Below are positions 51,287-62,405 of a stretch of 64,000 nt of DNA, piece by piece; the first letter of the stretch is position 1; each line of letters opens with the position of its first letter. Position numbers and translations under genes: made by a program. Origin of the DNA: Sporosarcina thermotolerans (GTDB lineage: Bacteria; Bacillota; Bacilli; Bacillales_A; Planococcaceae); contig NZ_CP125968.1 in assembly GCF_030067815.1 (NCBI RefSeq), positions 1,170,001 through 1,234,000 of the forward strand, given 5' to 3'. The notes under the pieces were generated by a model. That model was not told where the DNA came from and did no database searches. It saw only the letters and a program-made list of their open reading frames with translations.

Positions 51287-51949
51287 ATGATGAACGTCAG
51301 AAAAAACTTTGACAAGAACTTGCAACAGCTGCAAAACAAAATGATGGAAATGAATGCACTTACGGTATCAGCATTTGAGAAAGCGTTCACCGCTTTTAAA
51401 ACACAAGATGTCGAATTAGCGTTACGAGTCATTGACGAAGACACTGCTATTGATAATCTTGACCAGGAAATCAATCAACTTGCAGTGTGGCTTATTGCGA
51501 AAGAGCAACCTTTTGCAACGGATCTACGAAGAATCATTGCGTCATTAAAAATCACATCTGATATCGAACGGATTGCCGATTTCGCAGTAAATATCGCGAA
51601 AGCGACAGCGAAAATCGGAAAAACAGAATCACTGATCAATATTACAAGTCTAGAGAAAATGAATGAGGTTTCCCTCGACATGCTTAAAAAGGCAGTTACT
51701 GCGTTCATCGATGGAAATATGGAGTTGGCTAAGGAAGTCGCCGCTTTGGATGATCAAGTCGACGATGCTTATGCAGTAACATACAAAAGCATCACTGAAT
51801 ATTTACGTACACATCCAGAAGAAACAACACAGCTCGTTCAATTATTATTCATCAATCGTTTCCTTGAACGAACAGCTGACCACATTACAAACATCGCAGA
51901 AAGTGCCGCTTATTTAATAAAAGGTCAGATTTATGATCTAAATCAGTAA
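51287..51949 (+). CDS. phoU: Phosphate signalling complex protein PhoU
   Basis: Intact 220-residue two-repeat helical protein that links Pst transport to phosphate signalling. Metal-binding E/DxxxD motifs are visible (DIERIADFAVNIAKAT and ERTADHITNIAESAAYL). ATG 51287 lies about 7 bp after GGGG; ATG 51290 is an alternative. Followed by a strong terminator. Confidence 0.93.
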   Translation: MMNVRKNFDKNLQQLQNKMMEMNALTVSAFEKAFTAFKTQDVELALRVIDEDTAIDNLDQEINQLAVWLIAKEQPFATDLRRIIASLKITSDIERIADFAVNIAKATAKIGKTESLINITSLEKMNEVSLDMLKKAVTAFIDGNMELAKEVAALDDQVDDAYAVTYKSITEYLRTHPEETTQLVQLLFINRFLERTADHITNIAESAAYLIKGQIYDLNQ

Positions 51950-51959
51950 CAGTTTTCAT

Positions 51960-52003
51960 GAGGTGAAATCCATTCGAACGTGAATGGTTTCACCTCATTT
52001 TTA
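51960..52003 (+). terminator. Terminator of the pst-phoU operon
   Basis: GAGGTGAAATCCATTC pairs with GAATGGTTTCACCTC (one G-T pair), followed by ATTTTTATTT. Confidence 0.88.
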
Positions 52004-52086
52004 TTTCCTTACAAAATCATCTGTTTACGCTATATTTGTTATTTTGAGAAAAATGGATTACTTGGGGAATATAATGGAGGGGTTTG

Positions 52087-52182
52087 ATGAAATCAGTAAT
52101 GGAATCGGTCTTACTGGAAATATTGGAGAATGCATTTCAAAGGTTTGTTGTCGTTGATAAAGAATCGAACATAACTGGATGA
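52087..52182 (+). pseudogene. N-terminal fragment of a PAS-type regulator
   Basis: ATG 52087 after GGAGGGG opens MKSVMESVLLEILENAFQR, FVVVDKESNITG then a stop (31 residues). The phrase resembles the start of PAS domains in sigma-54-type activators (LL..I..N..E/Q..VVVD..G.I). Nothing downstream continues it; the next 170 bp carry no recognisable gene. It reads like a remnant with its own ribosome site. Confidence 0.4.
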
Positions 52183-52328
52183 CAGATCAACCTTTGGGGC
52201 GCCATCCGTACATCGCGCTAGCGCCCTGCAGTATTTCTTCAATTGGGCGATTATCAGCACAAGATATACATAGTATAAGCCTCTTTTTTGTACAAGCAAA
52301 TATGTAATTGAAAACATATAATACTTAA

Positions 52329-54133
<1,805 letters not shown>

Positions 54134-54209
54134 TGAATAATAGGAACGGGAGAGAAATAATCGTATTTTCATCTCCACTTCTTTAAATGTACAAGGTTAG
54201 TTAACTAAG

Positions 54210-54253
54210 GAAGAGTCCATGATATTACTGATTCCATGGACTCTTCCTCTATA
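54210..54253 (+). terminator. Terminator after the collagen-like gene
   Basis: AGGAAGAGTCCATG pairs with CATGGACTCTTCCT across a 15-nt loop, about 77 bp after the stop. Confidence 0.7.
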
Positions 54254-54336
54254 CATAAGAGGTGAAGTTGTAATTTAGGAACCTAAAAAACAAAGGGATG
54301 GCATTCAACTATAAATCTATGTTATCAAGTCCTTTT

Positions 54337-54379
54337 AAAGGAAACCCTTAAACGAAGCTTTCGTCTAAGGGTTTCCTAC
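54337..54379. terminator. Hairpin between the collagen-like gene and the glycosyltransferase
   Basis: AGGAAACCCTTA pairs with TAAGGGTTTCCT across a loop that is itself self-complementary (AACGAAGCTTTCGT). No T run follows, so it may be a processing or read-through barrier rather than a terminator. Confidence 0.45.
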
Positions 54380-54448
54380 TACTAACAAGAGATTCAAAAA
54401 TAAGATAGATTAATTTACGCAAAAAACTAATATACAAGGTTTACTATC

Positions 54449-54482
54449 AGAAGAAGAGCCCGTGGATTTTCCCCATGGGCTC
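54449..54482 (-). terminator. Terminator of the glycosyltransferase gene
   Basis: Inverted repeat AGAGCCCGTGG / CCATGGGCTCT next to the minus-strand stop of the glycosyltransferase gene. Confidence 0.6.
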
Positions 54483-54485
54483 TGC

Positions 54486-55574
54486 TTATTTTCGTTTAGT
54501 CTGTTTCAGTAGGATCGATTCTAAATATTTTTTATTTTGAAGGATTCTTGGATCATCTGGATTATACTGTCTTGCTTTTTCATTATGTTCGTTTGCAAGT
54601 TTGTGTTGACCTAATTGATCATAACAAACGCAAAGTTGTAAATGAGGTAGCCATGTCGCATATTTTGGATACTGCAAACCTAGATTATGACTAGGGAGCT
54701 TAATCTCAGTCGCTAGTTGATACCAAAATATCGCTGCATATAATTCTTTCTTTTTCAAGAAATAGAATCCTAGACGACAGCAAAATTCTGATCGAGGATG
54801 ATCATATTGGAAAGATCGTAAAATGGACTCTAATTCTTTCTTATAATCTCCTAACGAAAAAAAACAATCCGCTAGTCTACTACAAGCTGAAATGTTATCT
54901 TCGACCCACCCTTTCTCTGTTAAGAGAAATTTTTCGTAATATTCAATTGCTCGTTCATACATTTGGTGGTCTTTTAATTCATTAGCAAAATAAAATAAAT
55001 CACGAGCTGAGAACTCTACATTGTTAGCTAATTGCTTTTCATAAATAAGTAAATTTCGATTCGTATCATGATGTAAGCTTTTATGTGTGACCGCTACGTT
55101 GCTATGAAAGATCGTTCCAGCTACTTCTAAATATTCATGAACAGCCCCAATCCATTGAAAATGATTTGTTCGTTTCACTAAACGGTTCCGTTTAAGACTC
55201 GTTAATACATTTCCATGTTGATCGGTAGAAAGATTGTAGTCCATTGTCACAGAATCCGTTGTAAGATCTAAATTCATTTTTAATTCATTAAATTTTTCTT
55301 GATCCTTTGGTAAAAATACATCATCCGCATCCAACCATAAAATGAAATCTTTTGTTGCTTGTTGAAAAGCATAATTTCTAGCCTTTGCAAAATCATGCAC
55401 CCATTCAAAATCATAAATACGTTGCGTGTACCTTCTTAACACCTCTTTCGTTTGATCGGTTGAGCCTGTATCCACGATGTTGATTTCATCCACAATATCT
55501 TTAACAGAATCTAAACAGCGGCCAATGGTATCTTCTTCATTTTTAACAATCATGCATAAACTGATTGTGACCAT
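54486..55574 (-). CDS. Family 2 glycosyltransferase with TPR-like C-terminus
   Basis: Intact 362-residue protein. GT-A domain: ISLCMIVKNEEDTIGRCLDSV, the NIVDTGSTDQT nucleotide-sugar region and DFILWLDADDVF with the DxD metal site (about residue 100). After residue 200 come helical TPR-like repeats (RAIEYYEKFL, ADCFFSLGDYKKE, CVCYDQLGQHKLANEH). Such SunS-like enzymes often glycosylate peptides or spore collagen proteins. It converges on the collagen-like gene, whose Thr-rich repeats are plausible acceptors. GGGGGG precedes the start. Confidence 0.85.
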   Translation of the reverse strand: MVTISLCMIVKNEEDTIGRCLDSVKDIVDEINIVDTGSTDQTKEVLRRYTQRIYDFEWVHDFAKARNYAFQQATKDFILWLDADDVFLPKDQEKFNELKMNLDLTTDSVTMDYNLSTDQHGNVLTSLKRNRLVKRTNHFQWIGAVHEYLEVAGTIFHSNVAVTHKSLHHDTNRNLLIYEKQLANNVEFSARDLFYFANELKDHQMYERAIEYYEKFLLTEKGWVEDNISACSRLADCFFSLGDYKKELESILRSFQYDHPRSEFCCRLGFYFLKKKELYAAIFWYQLATEIKLPSHNLGLQYPKYATWLPHLQLCVCYDQLGQHKLANEHNEKARQYNPDDPRILQNKKYLESILLKQTKRK

Positions 55575-55725
55575 CTGCCCCCCCTCTCTTTGTCAACCTA
55601 AATATATGTTTTAATAACTAGTCCCATAATTAATTCATCGTTTGAAAAATAAAAGTAAAACCTGGTTGAATCCTAGATTAATTTACGCATATATTCCTCT
55701 ATTTTCAAAACAACTTTTTCGTACC

Positions 55726-55978
55726 GGAGTGACAAAGGGAAACTGTATAGACAATTCACCGATGGAGAATTTCTTCGGGCTTTTAAAGCAGGAGATGTAT
55801 TATGGCGTGGCTCTTCGAACTTACGAGGAGCTTAAAAAAGATATCGAAACATACATCCATTATTACAATCACAAGCGTATCAAACAGAAATTAGCTGGCA
55901 TGAGTCCGGTTCAATACCGTCTTCACACCAGCCAATCAGCTGCTTAATATAAAACTCTAACTTTCGGGGGGCACATCA
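55726..55978 (+). mobile_element. IS3-family transposase remnant (3' end of orfB plus right end)
   Basis: The last about 75 residues of an IS3/IS150-type transposase: NCIDNSPMENFFGLLKQEMYYG and YIHYYNHKRIKQKLAGMSPVQYRLH (integrase core C-terminus with the catalytic Glu in MENFFGLLK). Upstream of about 55726 the frame continues but no longer resembles a transposase. After the stop, AACTCTAACTTTCGGGGGGCACATCA looks like an IS3-type terminal repeat. The element ends 2 bp before the minus-strand stop of the oligopeptidase gene. Confidence 0.8.
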
Positions 55979-55980
55979 AA

Positions 55981-58053
55981 TTAACGGGGGTTTGACACTA
56001 CTTCTTCAGCTAATACACCAAGTCGATCAAGAATAAATGCATAGCATTCAGCAGCTTCTTTCAAATGATTGAAGCGTCCGGACTTACCGAAATGGCCGGC
56101 GCCCATATTCGTTTTCATCACAATGACATTATCATCGGTCTTTAACAATCTAAGCCGAGCTACCCACTTCGCCGGTTCAAAGTAACCGACGCGTGGATCG
56201 TTAATGCCGGTCGTGATATACAAATGCGGGTAATCTTTCGCTTCAACATTGTCGTAAGGGCTATACGATTTCATATAGAAATAGTCTTCCGGTTTCCGAG
56301 GGTCGCCCCATTCATCCCATTCAAGTGTAGTAAGGGGAATTGTCGTATCAAGCATCGTTGTTACAACATCGACGAACGGCACTGCTGGAACGATTACTTC
56401 AAACAGCTCACCCGCCATGTTGGCTACAGCGCCTACTAACAATCCTCCCGCACTGCCTCCACGGGCTGCCATCTTACTTGGGGTTGTATAGTTATTCTCA
56501 ATAAGATGTTTCGCCGCAGCGATAAAATCAGTGAATGTGTTACGCTTCTTCTGCATTTTACCGTCCTCATACCAACCACGTCCCATTTCTGATCCACCAC
56601 GAACTTGTGCAGTGATAAACACGACACCTCTTTCGAGTATCGGAAGTCGATACGGGTCAAAGCGTGGATCACTGTTAGAGCCATACGATCCATACCCATA
56701 AAGAATCAACGGTGCAGGCCCATTATCGAGTGCTCCTTCGAAGTAAACAGCGGTCATTGGAACTTTCACGCCATCATCCGCTGTCGCCCATAGTTGCTCT
56801 TGGCGGAAACGAGAGCGGTCATAGTCACCGCTAACAGGTGCAACCTGCAAGCACTTCTTCTCTCCAGTTATTAGATCCAAGCTATAAGTCGTTTTTGGTG
56901 TGAGCAACGACTCGTATTGGATTAATACTTCAGTTGCTTCATAGCTTTGATTGGATAAAACCGCTACGGTGTATAGTGGCTCATCCCATTTAATCTGCTC
57001 CAATTTGCCGTCTTTAAGAACCCAAATTTGCGTCAGACCATTCTCCCTGCCTGCGACAAGAAGCGAGTCACGGAAGGGATACATAGCTTGAAGATAGCGA
57101 GCTTCGCTATGCTCAATAACAGTAGTTCGTGCGCTGAGGTCATCGAGAGAACAACGAAGCAACTTGAAGTTCAGTGCATTTTCATTCGTCAGGATCAGCA
57201 ATTCATCGCCCCAATGCTCGACATCATATAAGACGCCTGGACGCCGTGCATCCAATAACTGTAACGAGGAGAGCGGTGAATCCGTATCGATCATGCGAGT
57301 CTCGTTCGTTGTTTTTGAATGCGAATGCACGAAAATGAATTTTTGACTCTGTGATTTGCTAATGAATAACGTGAACGTCGTATCGACCTCTTCGTAGACT
57401 AACTCATCCTGATCTACTTCAGTTCCTAAACGATGACGCCACAATCTGTAAGGGCGTTGGTGTTCATCCACCGTCGTGTAAAAAATGTATTCACCGGACC
57501 GGCTCCACTCCATGCTTCCGAATAAATAAACATTAGGAATCCGGTCAGGCAGCAGTTCGCCTGTTTCCAAATTCTTAATATGGATGGTGCATCGGTCTGT
57601 GCCGTCGCGATTCTCCAAATAAGCAAGAAGGGTCTGATCCGAGCTAAATCTTAATGCTGTCACACTTAAATATCCATCTTCAACAGCCAATTCGTTCAGA
57701 TCGAGAACCACTTGTTCTTGTGCTTCGTTAAGTAGGTCGCGACTCGCGGCTTCCTTACGTGCATAGATAGGATATTGCTTGCTTTTATCCAAGCGAGAAT
57801 AATAGAAGAATTGTCCATGCTGCACAGGAACATTTACTTCTGAATCAGGCACACGGTCAACCATGCTCTGATAAATCCTATTAGTTTCATCCTCAAGTGG
57901 CCGCATGATTTCTTCGAAATACTTGTTTTCTTCCTCCAAGTACTGGATAACTTCTGGATTGTCACGTTCATTCAACCAATAATAATCATCTTCACGCACA
58001 TCACCATGTAATTCATGAGGATGGGGAATGCGTTTTGCTATAGGTGGTTTCAA
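55981..58053 (-). CDS. ptrB: Oligopeptidase B / prolyl oligopeptidase family S9 peptidase
   Basis: About 690 residues; N-terminal beta-propeller (about 70-410) and C-terminal alpha/beta hydrolase. Catalytic Ser in RGGSAGGLL, Asp in TGINDPRVGYFEPAKW, His in NMGAGHFGKSGR. The frame extends to 58143, but AAAGGAG lies about 10 bp upstream of TTG 58053, and homology begins there (KPPIAKRIPHPHELHGD). Family specificity is for short peptides after basic residues. The last residues (VVSNPR) lie next to the IS3 remnant and may come from it. Confidence 0.9.
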   Translation of the reverse strand: MKPPIAKRIPHPHELHGDVREDDYYWLNERDNPEVIQYLEEENKYFEEIMRPLEDETNRIYQSMVDRVPDSEVNVPVQHGQFFYYSRLDKSKQYPIYARKEAASRDLLNEAQEQVVLDLNELAVEDGYLSVTALRFSSDQTLLAYLENRDGTDRCTIHIKNLETGELLPDRIPNVYLFGSMEWSRSGEYIFYTTVDEHQRPYRLWRHRLGTEVDQDELVYEEVDTTFTLFISKSQSQKFIFVHSHSKTTNETRMIDTDSPLSSLQLLDARRPGVLYDVEHWGDELLILTNENALNFKLLRCSLDDLSARTTVIEHSEARYLQAMYPFRDSLLVAGRENGLTQIWVLKDGKLEQIKWDEPLYTVAVLSNQSYEATEVLIQYESLLTPKTTYSLDLITGEKKCLQVAPVSGDYDRSRFRQEQLWATADDGVKVPMTAVYFEGALDNGPAPLILYGYGSYGSNSDPRFDPYRLPILERGVVFITAQVRGGSEMGRGWYEDGKMQKKRNTFTDFIAAAKHLIENNYTTPSKMAARGGSAGGLLVGAVANMAGELFEVIVPAVPFVDVVTTMLDTTIPLTTLEWDEWGDPRKPEDYFYMKSYSPYDNVEAKDYPHLYITTGINDPRVGYFEPAKWVARLRLLKTDDNVIVMKTNMGAGHFGKSGRFNHLKEAAECYAFILDRLGVLAEEVVSNPR

Positions 58054-58189
58054 GATTAAGCAACTCCTTTCGATATAATTAATAATTCGGCACAGGCCAT
58101 CTGAATTCCTTCTTAATTCGACAATTTGATGTACTATTTGCATTTTCTATACTAAAATTACGATAATTGTAAAATAAGGAGCGACTAAT

Positions 58190-58738
58190 ATGACGAACAT
58201 TTTACCCGAAGACCAACGTGAAGAATTGCTTAAAGTATTGGAAGCACGTTTTGAGAAAAATATGGACCGACATGTGGGGATTAGTTGGGCGAAAGTGCAA
58301 GCAAAGCTTGAAGCAAATTTAGAGAAACTCTGGGTGCTTAGTGAAATGGAAAGAACAGAAGGGGAACCGGACGTTGTAGAGTATGATGAGAAGACGGATG
58401 AATATGTTTTTTATGACTGCTCAACTGAAAGCCCAAAAGGTCGCAGAAGTGTTTGTTACGACCAAGAGGCTCTTGAGGCAAGGAAAAAGCATAAGCCGGA
58501 AAATAGCGCAATGAATATGGCCGCAGAAATGGGTATTGATCTTTTAACAGAAGAACAATACTGGAAGCTGCAGAAACTTGGAAATTTCGATTTAAAAACA
58601 TCCAGTTGGGTGAAGACACCTGCAGATATAAGAAAGCTTGGCGGGGCCATTTTCTGTGACAGGCGTTATGATACTGTTTTTACATACCATAACGGCGCAG
58701 ATTCTTACTATGCAGCAAGGGGCTTTGGGGATCATTAA
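58190..58738 (+). CDS. DUF4256 family protein
   Basis: Intact 182-residue protein matching the DUF4256 family (VLEARFEKNMDRHVGISWAKV (two parts), FYDCSTESPKGRRSVCYDQEAL, DRRYDTVFTYHNGADSYYAARGF). Function unknown. AAGGAG precedes ATG 58190; it is divergent from the oligopeptidase gene. Confidence 0.85.
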   Translation: MTNILPEDQREELLKVLEARFEKNMDRHVGISWAKVQAKLEANLEKLWVLSEMERTEGEPDVVEYDEKTDEYVFYDCSTESPKGRRSVCYDQEALEARKKHKPENSAMNMAAEMGIDLLTEEQYWKLQKLGNFDLKTSSWVKTPADIRKLGGAIFCDRRYDTVFTYHNGADSYYAARGFGDH

Positions 58739-58782
58739 GAATTTGATTGGAAAATTACTTTTAAAATGTTTAATATTACCAC

Positions 58783-58831
58783 GTGAAAGGGAAAAAAAGT
58801 CCATGAATGACTTTGTTTTCCCTTTTTTTGA
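58783..58831 (+). terminator. Terminator after the DUF4256 gene
   Basis: AAAGGGAAAAAAAGTC pairs with GACTTTGTTTTCCCTTT, followed by T residues. In the 377-bp gap 58739-59116 I see nothing else but AT-rich sequence. Confidence 0.75.
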
Positions 58832-59116
58832 ATTACATAATTTTATGGTTTTATGCAAAGTGCACAAAGAATTGTTGGAATGGGCTTTTAATGAAAAAAT
58901 ATTATGCACAGTACATAGTCAACGCTTGTACATTTTGTTTAATAGGTATAAAGACGTTTTAAATAAAGCTATGTATAATCAGTGTTGTTAAATAAAAAAC
59001 CGTTTTAGATAATCATAACAAAATGACAATCTGACATCTTTTCTTCAGTAGTAAAAATGTTAGTATTGGGCAAAATAAAAATATCTATTATTACGGTACC
59101 GAAAGGGGTAACGCAA

Positions 59117-60514
59117 ATGTCAGCAGTAAATGATGGTGTCGATACAAAAGCCATTCAGATAGAAAACACCACGAAAATGGATGAATCATTGCATCCAAAA
59201 TCCGACAAAGAAAGAACTGTTGACCCAAAACACTACGTTTTCATGTGGATGGGCGACGGGGTTAACTTAGGAAATATGACGTTAGGCGCCAGCGTAATTG
59301 TTGCGGGAATCGCAACATTAAACGTCTACCAAACAATTCTTGCAGCTTTGATTTCAATTGCAATTATTTCAACTGTTTTCGCTTTAAATGATCGTCTTGG
59401 CTATAGAGAAGGTATTCCATACGTTGTTCAGCTTAGAATGTCCTTTGGGGTAAAAGGAACAGTCATTTCCTCATTATTACGCGGAATACCTGCTATCGTC
59501 TGGTATGGTGTTCAAAGCTGGATTGGCGGAACCGCCTTAAATGAAATTGCGAAGATTCTTACAAATGGGTCTTTCGATAATATTGTTATTTGCTTCATAG
59601 CTCTTCAGATATTCCAGATTATCCTTTCGCTATTCGGCTTCCATGCGATTAAATGGGTAGAGACGGTTGCATCTGTTGTGTTCATGATAGCACTTGTGTA
59701 TGTTTTCGGTCTTCTTGTCACGTCGCATATGCCTGAGATTTCCCAAAACTGGGTACAGGTTGAAGGTTCATGGGGCTTGCCGTTCTTCGGGCTTATCATG
59801 GTGTTCTTAGGTAACTATGCAGGTATCTTCGTTAGCGCTGCAGACTATTCCAGAGAGCTTAAAACTGGTGTGAGCAATAAGAAGCGTGGAGCACTATATT
59901 TCGTTCCAATCACTGTTTCATACGGTTTAGTTATTGTCATCGGAGCAATGCTCGCTGCTGCAACAGGTGTAACGAATCCAGCACAAGCACTTCCAATCAT
60001 CCTTAATAATGACTATGTGTCCATATTTGTATCTGTATTTATCGTCGTTGCTGTAATTGCGACAAATATGGTGGCGAACATTATTCCGCCAGTGTATGTC
60101 ATTACATTGCTGACGAAATTAAAATACAAACCTTCTGCAATTATTACAGGATTGCTTGCTTTAGGTGCATTCCCTTGGTTGCTTGTACAAGAATCGTCGG
60201 CAACTGGTCTGAATATGTTTATTCTTATCTATTCTGCATTTTTAGGACCAGTTATTTCCATACTGCTCGTCGAGTATTATATTTTGAGAAAACAAAGAGT
60301 GAAAACTGCTGATTTGTACAATGATGAAGGTCCTTATAAAGGATATAACCCAGCAGGTTTGCTTGCTATGTTTATTGGTGCAGGTGCGGCGTTTATAGAG
60401 GTAGAGCTCGCGTGGATCATTGGGGTTGTAGTCTCAGGAATATCTTATTATCTACTGTCTAAATATGCCTTTAAAGGTTCAAGCTTTAAAAAGGGAACAA
60501 TTTTCGATAAGTAA
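59117..60514 (+). CDS. NCS1 family nucleobase/allantoin permease
   Basis: Intact 465-residue transporter with about twelve helices. Start ATG 59117 (GAAAGGGGTAACGC upstream). N-terminal soluble segment, then HYVFMWMGDGVNLGNMTLGAS, IPYVVQLRMSFGVKGTVI and WYGVQSWIGGTALNE, typical of NCS1 purine/pyrimidine transporters, and DYSRELKTG in the middle loop. The substrate is not determinable; the neighbours suggest allantoin, purines or uracil. It belongs to a different NCS1 subgroup from the next gene. Confidence 0.85.
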   Translation: MSAVNDGVDTKAIQIENTTKMDESLHPKSDKERTVDPKHYVFMWMGDGVNLGNMTLGASVIVAGIATLNVYQTILAALISIAIISTVFALNDRLGYREGIPYVVQLRMSFGVKGTVISSLLRGIPAIVWYGVQSWIGGTALNEIAKILTNGSFDNIVICFIALQIFQIILSLFGFHAIKWVETVASVVFMIALVYVFGLLVTSHMPEISQNWVQVEGSWGLPFFGLIMVFLGNYAGIFVSAADYSRELKTGVSNKKRGALYFVPITVSYGLVIVIGAMLAAATGVTNPAQALPIILNNDYVSIFVSVFIVVAVIATNMVANIIPPVYVITLLTKLKYKPSAIITGLLALGAFPWLLVQESSATGLNMFILIYSAFLGPVISILLVEYYILRKQRVKTADLYNDEGPYKGYNPAGLLAMFIGAGAAFIEVELAWIIGVVVSGISYYLLSKYAFKGSSFKKGTIFDK

Positions 60515-60592
60515 TGTTTCTTTTCTTTATTCAAATTAGTCTACGTCTTGCTAACTTTCATGACAGCTTTCTATAAAAATAGCGGTTTGGTT

Positions 60593-60632
60593 TTAGCCAC
60601 TTTGAACAATCAATAGTTCAAAGTGGCTAATT
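60593..60632 (+). terminator. Terminator between the two permease genes
   Basis: TTAGCCACTTTGAAC pairs perfectly with GTTCAAAGTGGCTAA across a 7-nt loop. The two permeases therefore seem separately transcribed. The rest of the 337-bp gap is AT-rich with no gene. Confidence 0.75.
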
Positions 60633-60851
60633 TAGTATGTGTGGTCGTCTACTGTCAACAAAATAATACCTATTTTTTGGTTACATGTACTAACGACTAT
60701 GGGTATGAAAGTTTGTATACTAAACGTGCAAATAGGAAGTCGTCCTTTATTTTTAGTAGTTTCCAAAAATAACTGCCAATACATCTGGATGATTGGGACA
60801 CAATAGAATGCATGAGTATAGCCAATTTGATATAGAAAAAGAGGTTTTCCC

Positions 60852-62282
60852 ATGGAAAATATAAATCGAGAAGAATTAAAGGACTTAGGATACAGTGAAG
60901 ATATCCTACCAACTAAAGAAGAAGAGCGGAAATGGAGTATTGGTAACTTTGCAACAGTATGGATGGGCGCAGTTCATAACATTCCGAACTATATTGCGAT
61001 TGGTGGACTGTTTGCATTAGGTCTCTCGGTTGGACAAGTATTCGGCGCAATCATCGTTGCTTCTATTGTTTTATCGGTAATGATGGTGTTAAACGGGCAT
61101 GCGGGTTCAAAATACGGATTGCCGTTTTCCATGTTGGTTCGTCTATCTTATGGAACTAAGGGTGCGATAATTCCTGGCGTATTACGTGGGGTAATTGCAG
61201 GAATCATGTGGTTTGGATTTCAAACCTATGCAGGAAGCCAAGCCCTGTCCATTTTAATAAGTAAACTTTGGCCGACATATTTAACATTGGGTGGCGACTG
61301 GAATCTTTTAGGATTGTCATTGCCTGGGTTAATTTCATTCTTGATCTTCTGGTTATTTAACGTTGCATTAATTTACGGTGGTATGGAAGTATTAGGGAAG
61401 TTCACGAATATCCTTTCACCGCTTGTCTATATTGTTTTTGGTGGTATGGCGATTTGGGCCATTAATTTGGCTGGAGGCATTGGACCGATTCTCGCCTATA
61501 CAGGCACCGGCGTTGAAGGCAATAAAGTAATCATCTTTGTGGCAGCCGTTACCGCGGTGTTAGCTGCTTGGGCTGCGCCGATGGTGAACGTGTCAGACTT
61601 CACAAGATTAGCCCGCTCAACGAAAGACCAAGCTATCGGTCAGACATTAGGCCTCGTTGTGACCTATCTTCTATTTGCGGTAGCAAGTATTTCGATTATT
61701 GTTGGATCTGAAATTGCATTCGGAACGCCGATTTGGAACGTTTTGGACGTTGTTGCTCGATTTGACGGCATGTTCGCCATTGGAATTTCAGTACTTACTC
61801 TCTGTTTAACAACATTATCTGTTAACGTCACAGGTAATATCGTTCCAGCAGGTTATCAGCTTGCTTCATTGTTCCCGAAAAAGCTTACATTCAAAACAGG
61901 TGCATTGGTAGCAGCGGTAATCGGGATACTTGTAATGCCTTGGAAGTTGATGGAGAACGCAACAAGTATCTTCCTGTTTTTGAACATCGTTGCTGGGCTG
62001 CTTGCACCAGTTGCAGGCGTCATGCTTGCACAGTATTTCGTTATCTCAAAAACGAACATCAACCTGAAGGAATTGTATTCAGGTGAAGGTAAATTCCCGC
62101 GTACCAAAAATGGTTTTAATGTGAATGCGATAGTCACTACAGTTGTTGCCGGCGTCATTTGTCTAATTGGTAACTTCGTACCGTTTTTCAAACCGCTTTA
62201 CGATATCTCCTGGTTTGCAGGATTCATCTCAGCGTTCGTTCTCTATTGCATCCTTGAGATGTATAGTCAAAAAAGAGGTTAA
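60852..62282 (+). CDS. pucI: NCS1 family permease, PucI (allantoin permease)-like
   Basis: Intact 476-residue transporter. It closely follows the pattern of B. subtilis PucI: KWSIGNFATVWMGAVHNIPNY (two parts), NGHAGSKYGLPFSMLVRLSYG, MWFGFQTYAGSQALSIL, NVSDFTRLARSTKDQ and YDISWFAGF at the end. With allantoinase next door, allantoin import is likely. Symbol given by similarity and context. Confidence 0.82.
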   Translation: MENINREELKDLGYSEDILPTKEEERKWSIGNFATVWMGAVHNIPNYIAIGGLFALGLSVGQVFGAIIVASIVLSVMMVLNGHAGSKYGLPFSMLVRLSYGTKGAIIPGVLRGVIAGIMWFGFQTYAGSQALSILISKLWPTYLTLGGDWNLLGLSLPGLISFLIFWLFNVALIYGGMEVLGKFTNILSPLVYIVFGGMAIWAINLAGGIGPILAYTGTGVEGNKVIIFVAAVTAVLAAWAAPMVNVSDFTRLARSTKDQAIGQTLGLVVTYLLFAVASISIIVGSEIAFGTPIWNVLDVVARFDGMFAIGISVLTLCLTTLSVNVTGNIVPAGYQLASLFPKKLTFKTGALVAAVIGILVMPWKLMENATSIFLFLNIVAGLLAPVAGVMLAQYFVISKTNINLKELYSGEGKFPRTKNGFNVNAIVTTVVAGVICLIGNFVPFFKPLYDISWFAGFISAFVLYCILEMYSQKRG

Positions 62283-62343
62283 ACTTGAACGAAGTGGGGA
62301 ATTTCAGAAAGAACATAGCTAAACCTTTGAACTTGTGTTGTAT

Positions 62344-62361
62344 TTTGTCTATATAGACAAA
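62344..62361. promoter_or_regulatory. Perfect 18-bp palindrome upstream of allB
   Basis: TTTGTCTATATAGACAAA is perfectly self-complementary and lies 45 bp before the allB ATG. Its GTCTATATAGAC core has the size and symmetry of a dimeric repressor operator (GntR-type sites look similar). No T run or spaced loop suggests a terminator. Confidence 0.6.
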
Positions 62362-62405
62362 TTTTTATAAAATTACTTTCATAATTCTGAAAAGAGGTAA
62401 TCACA

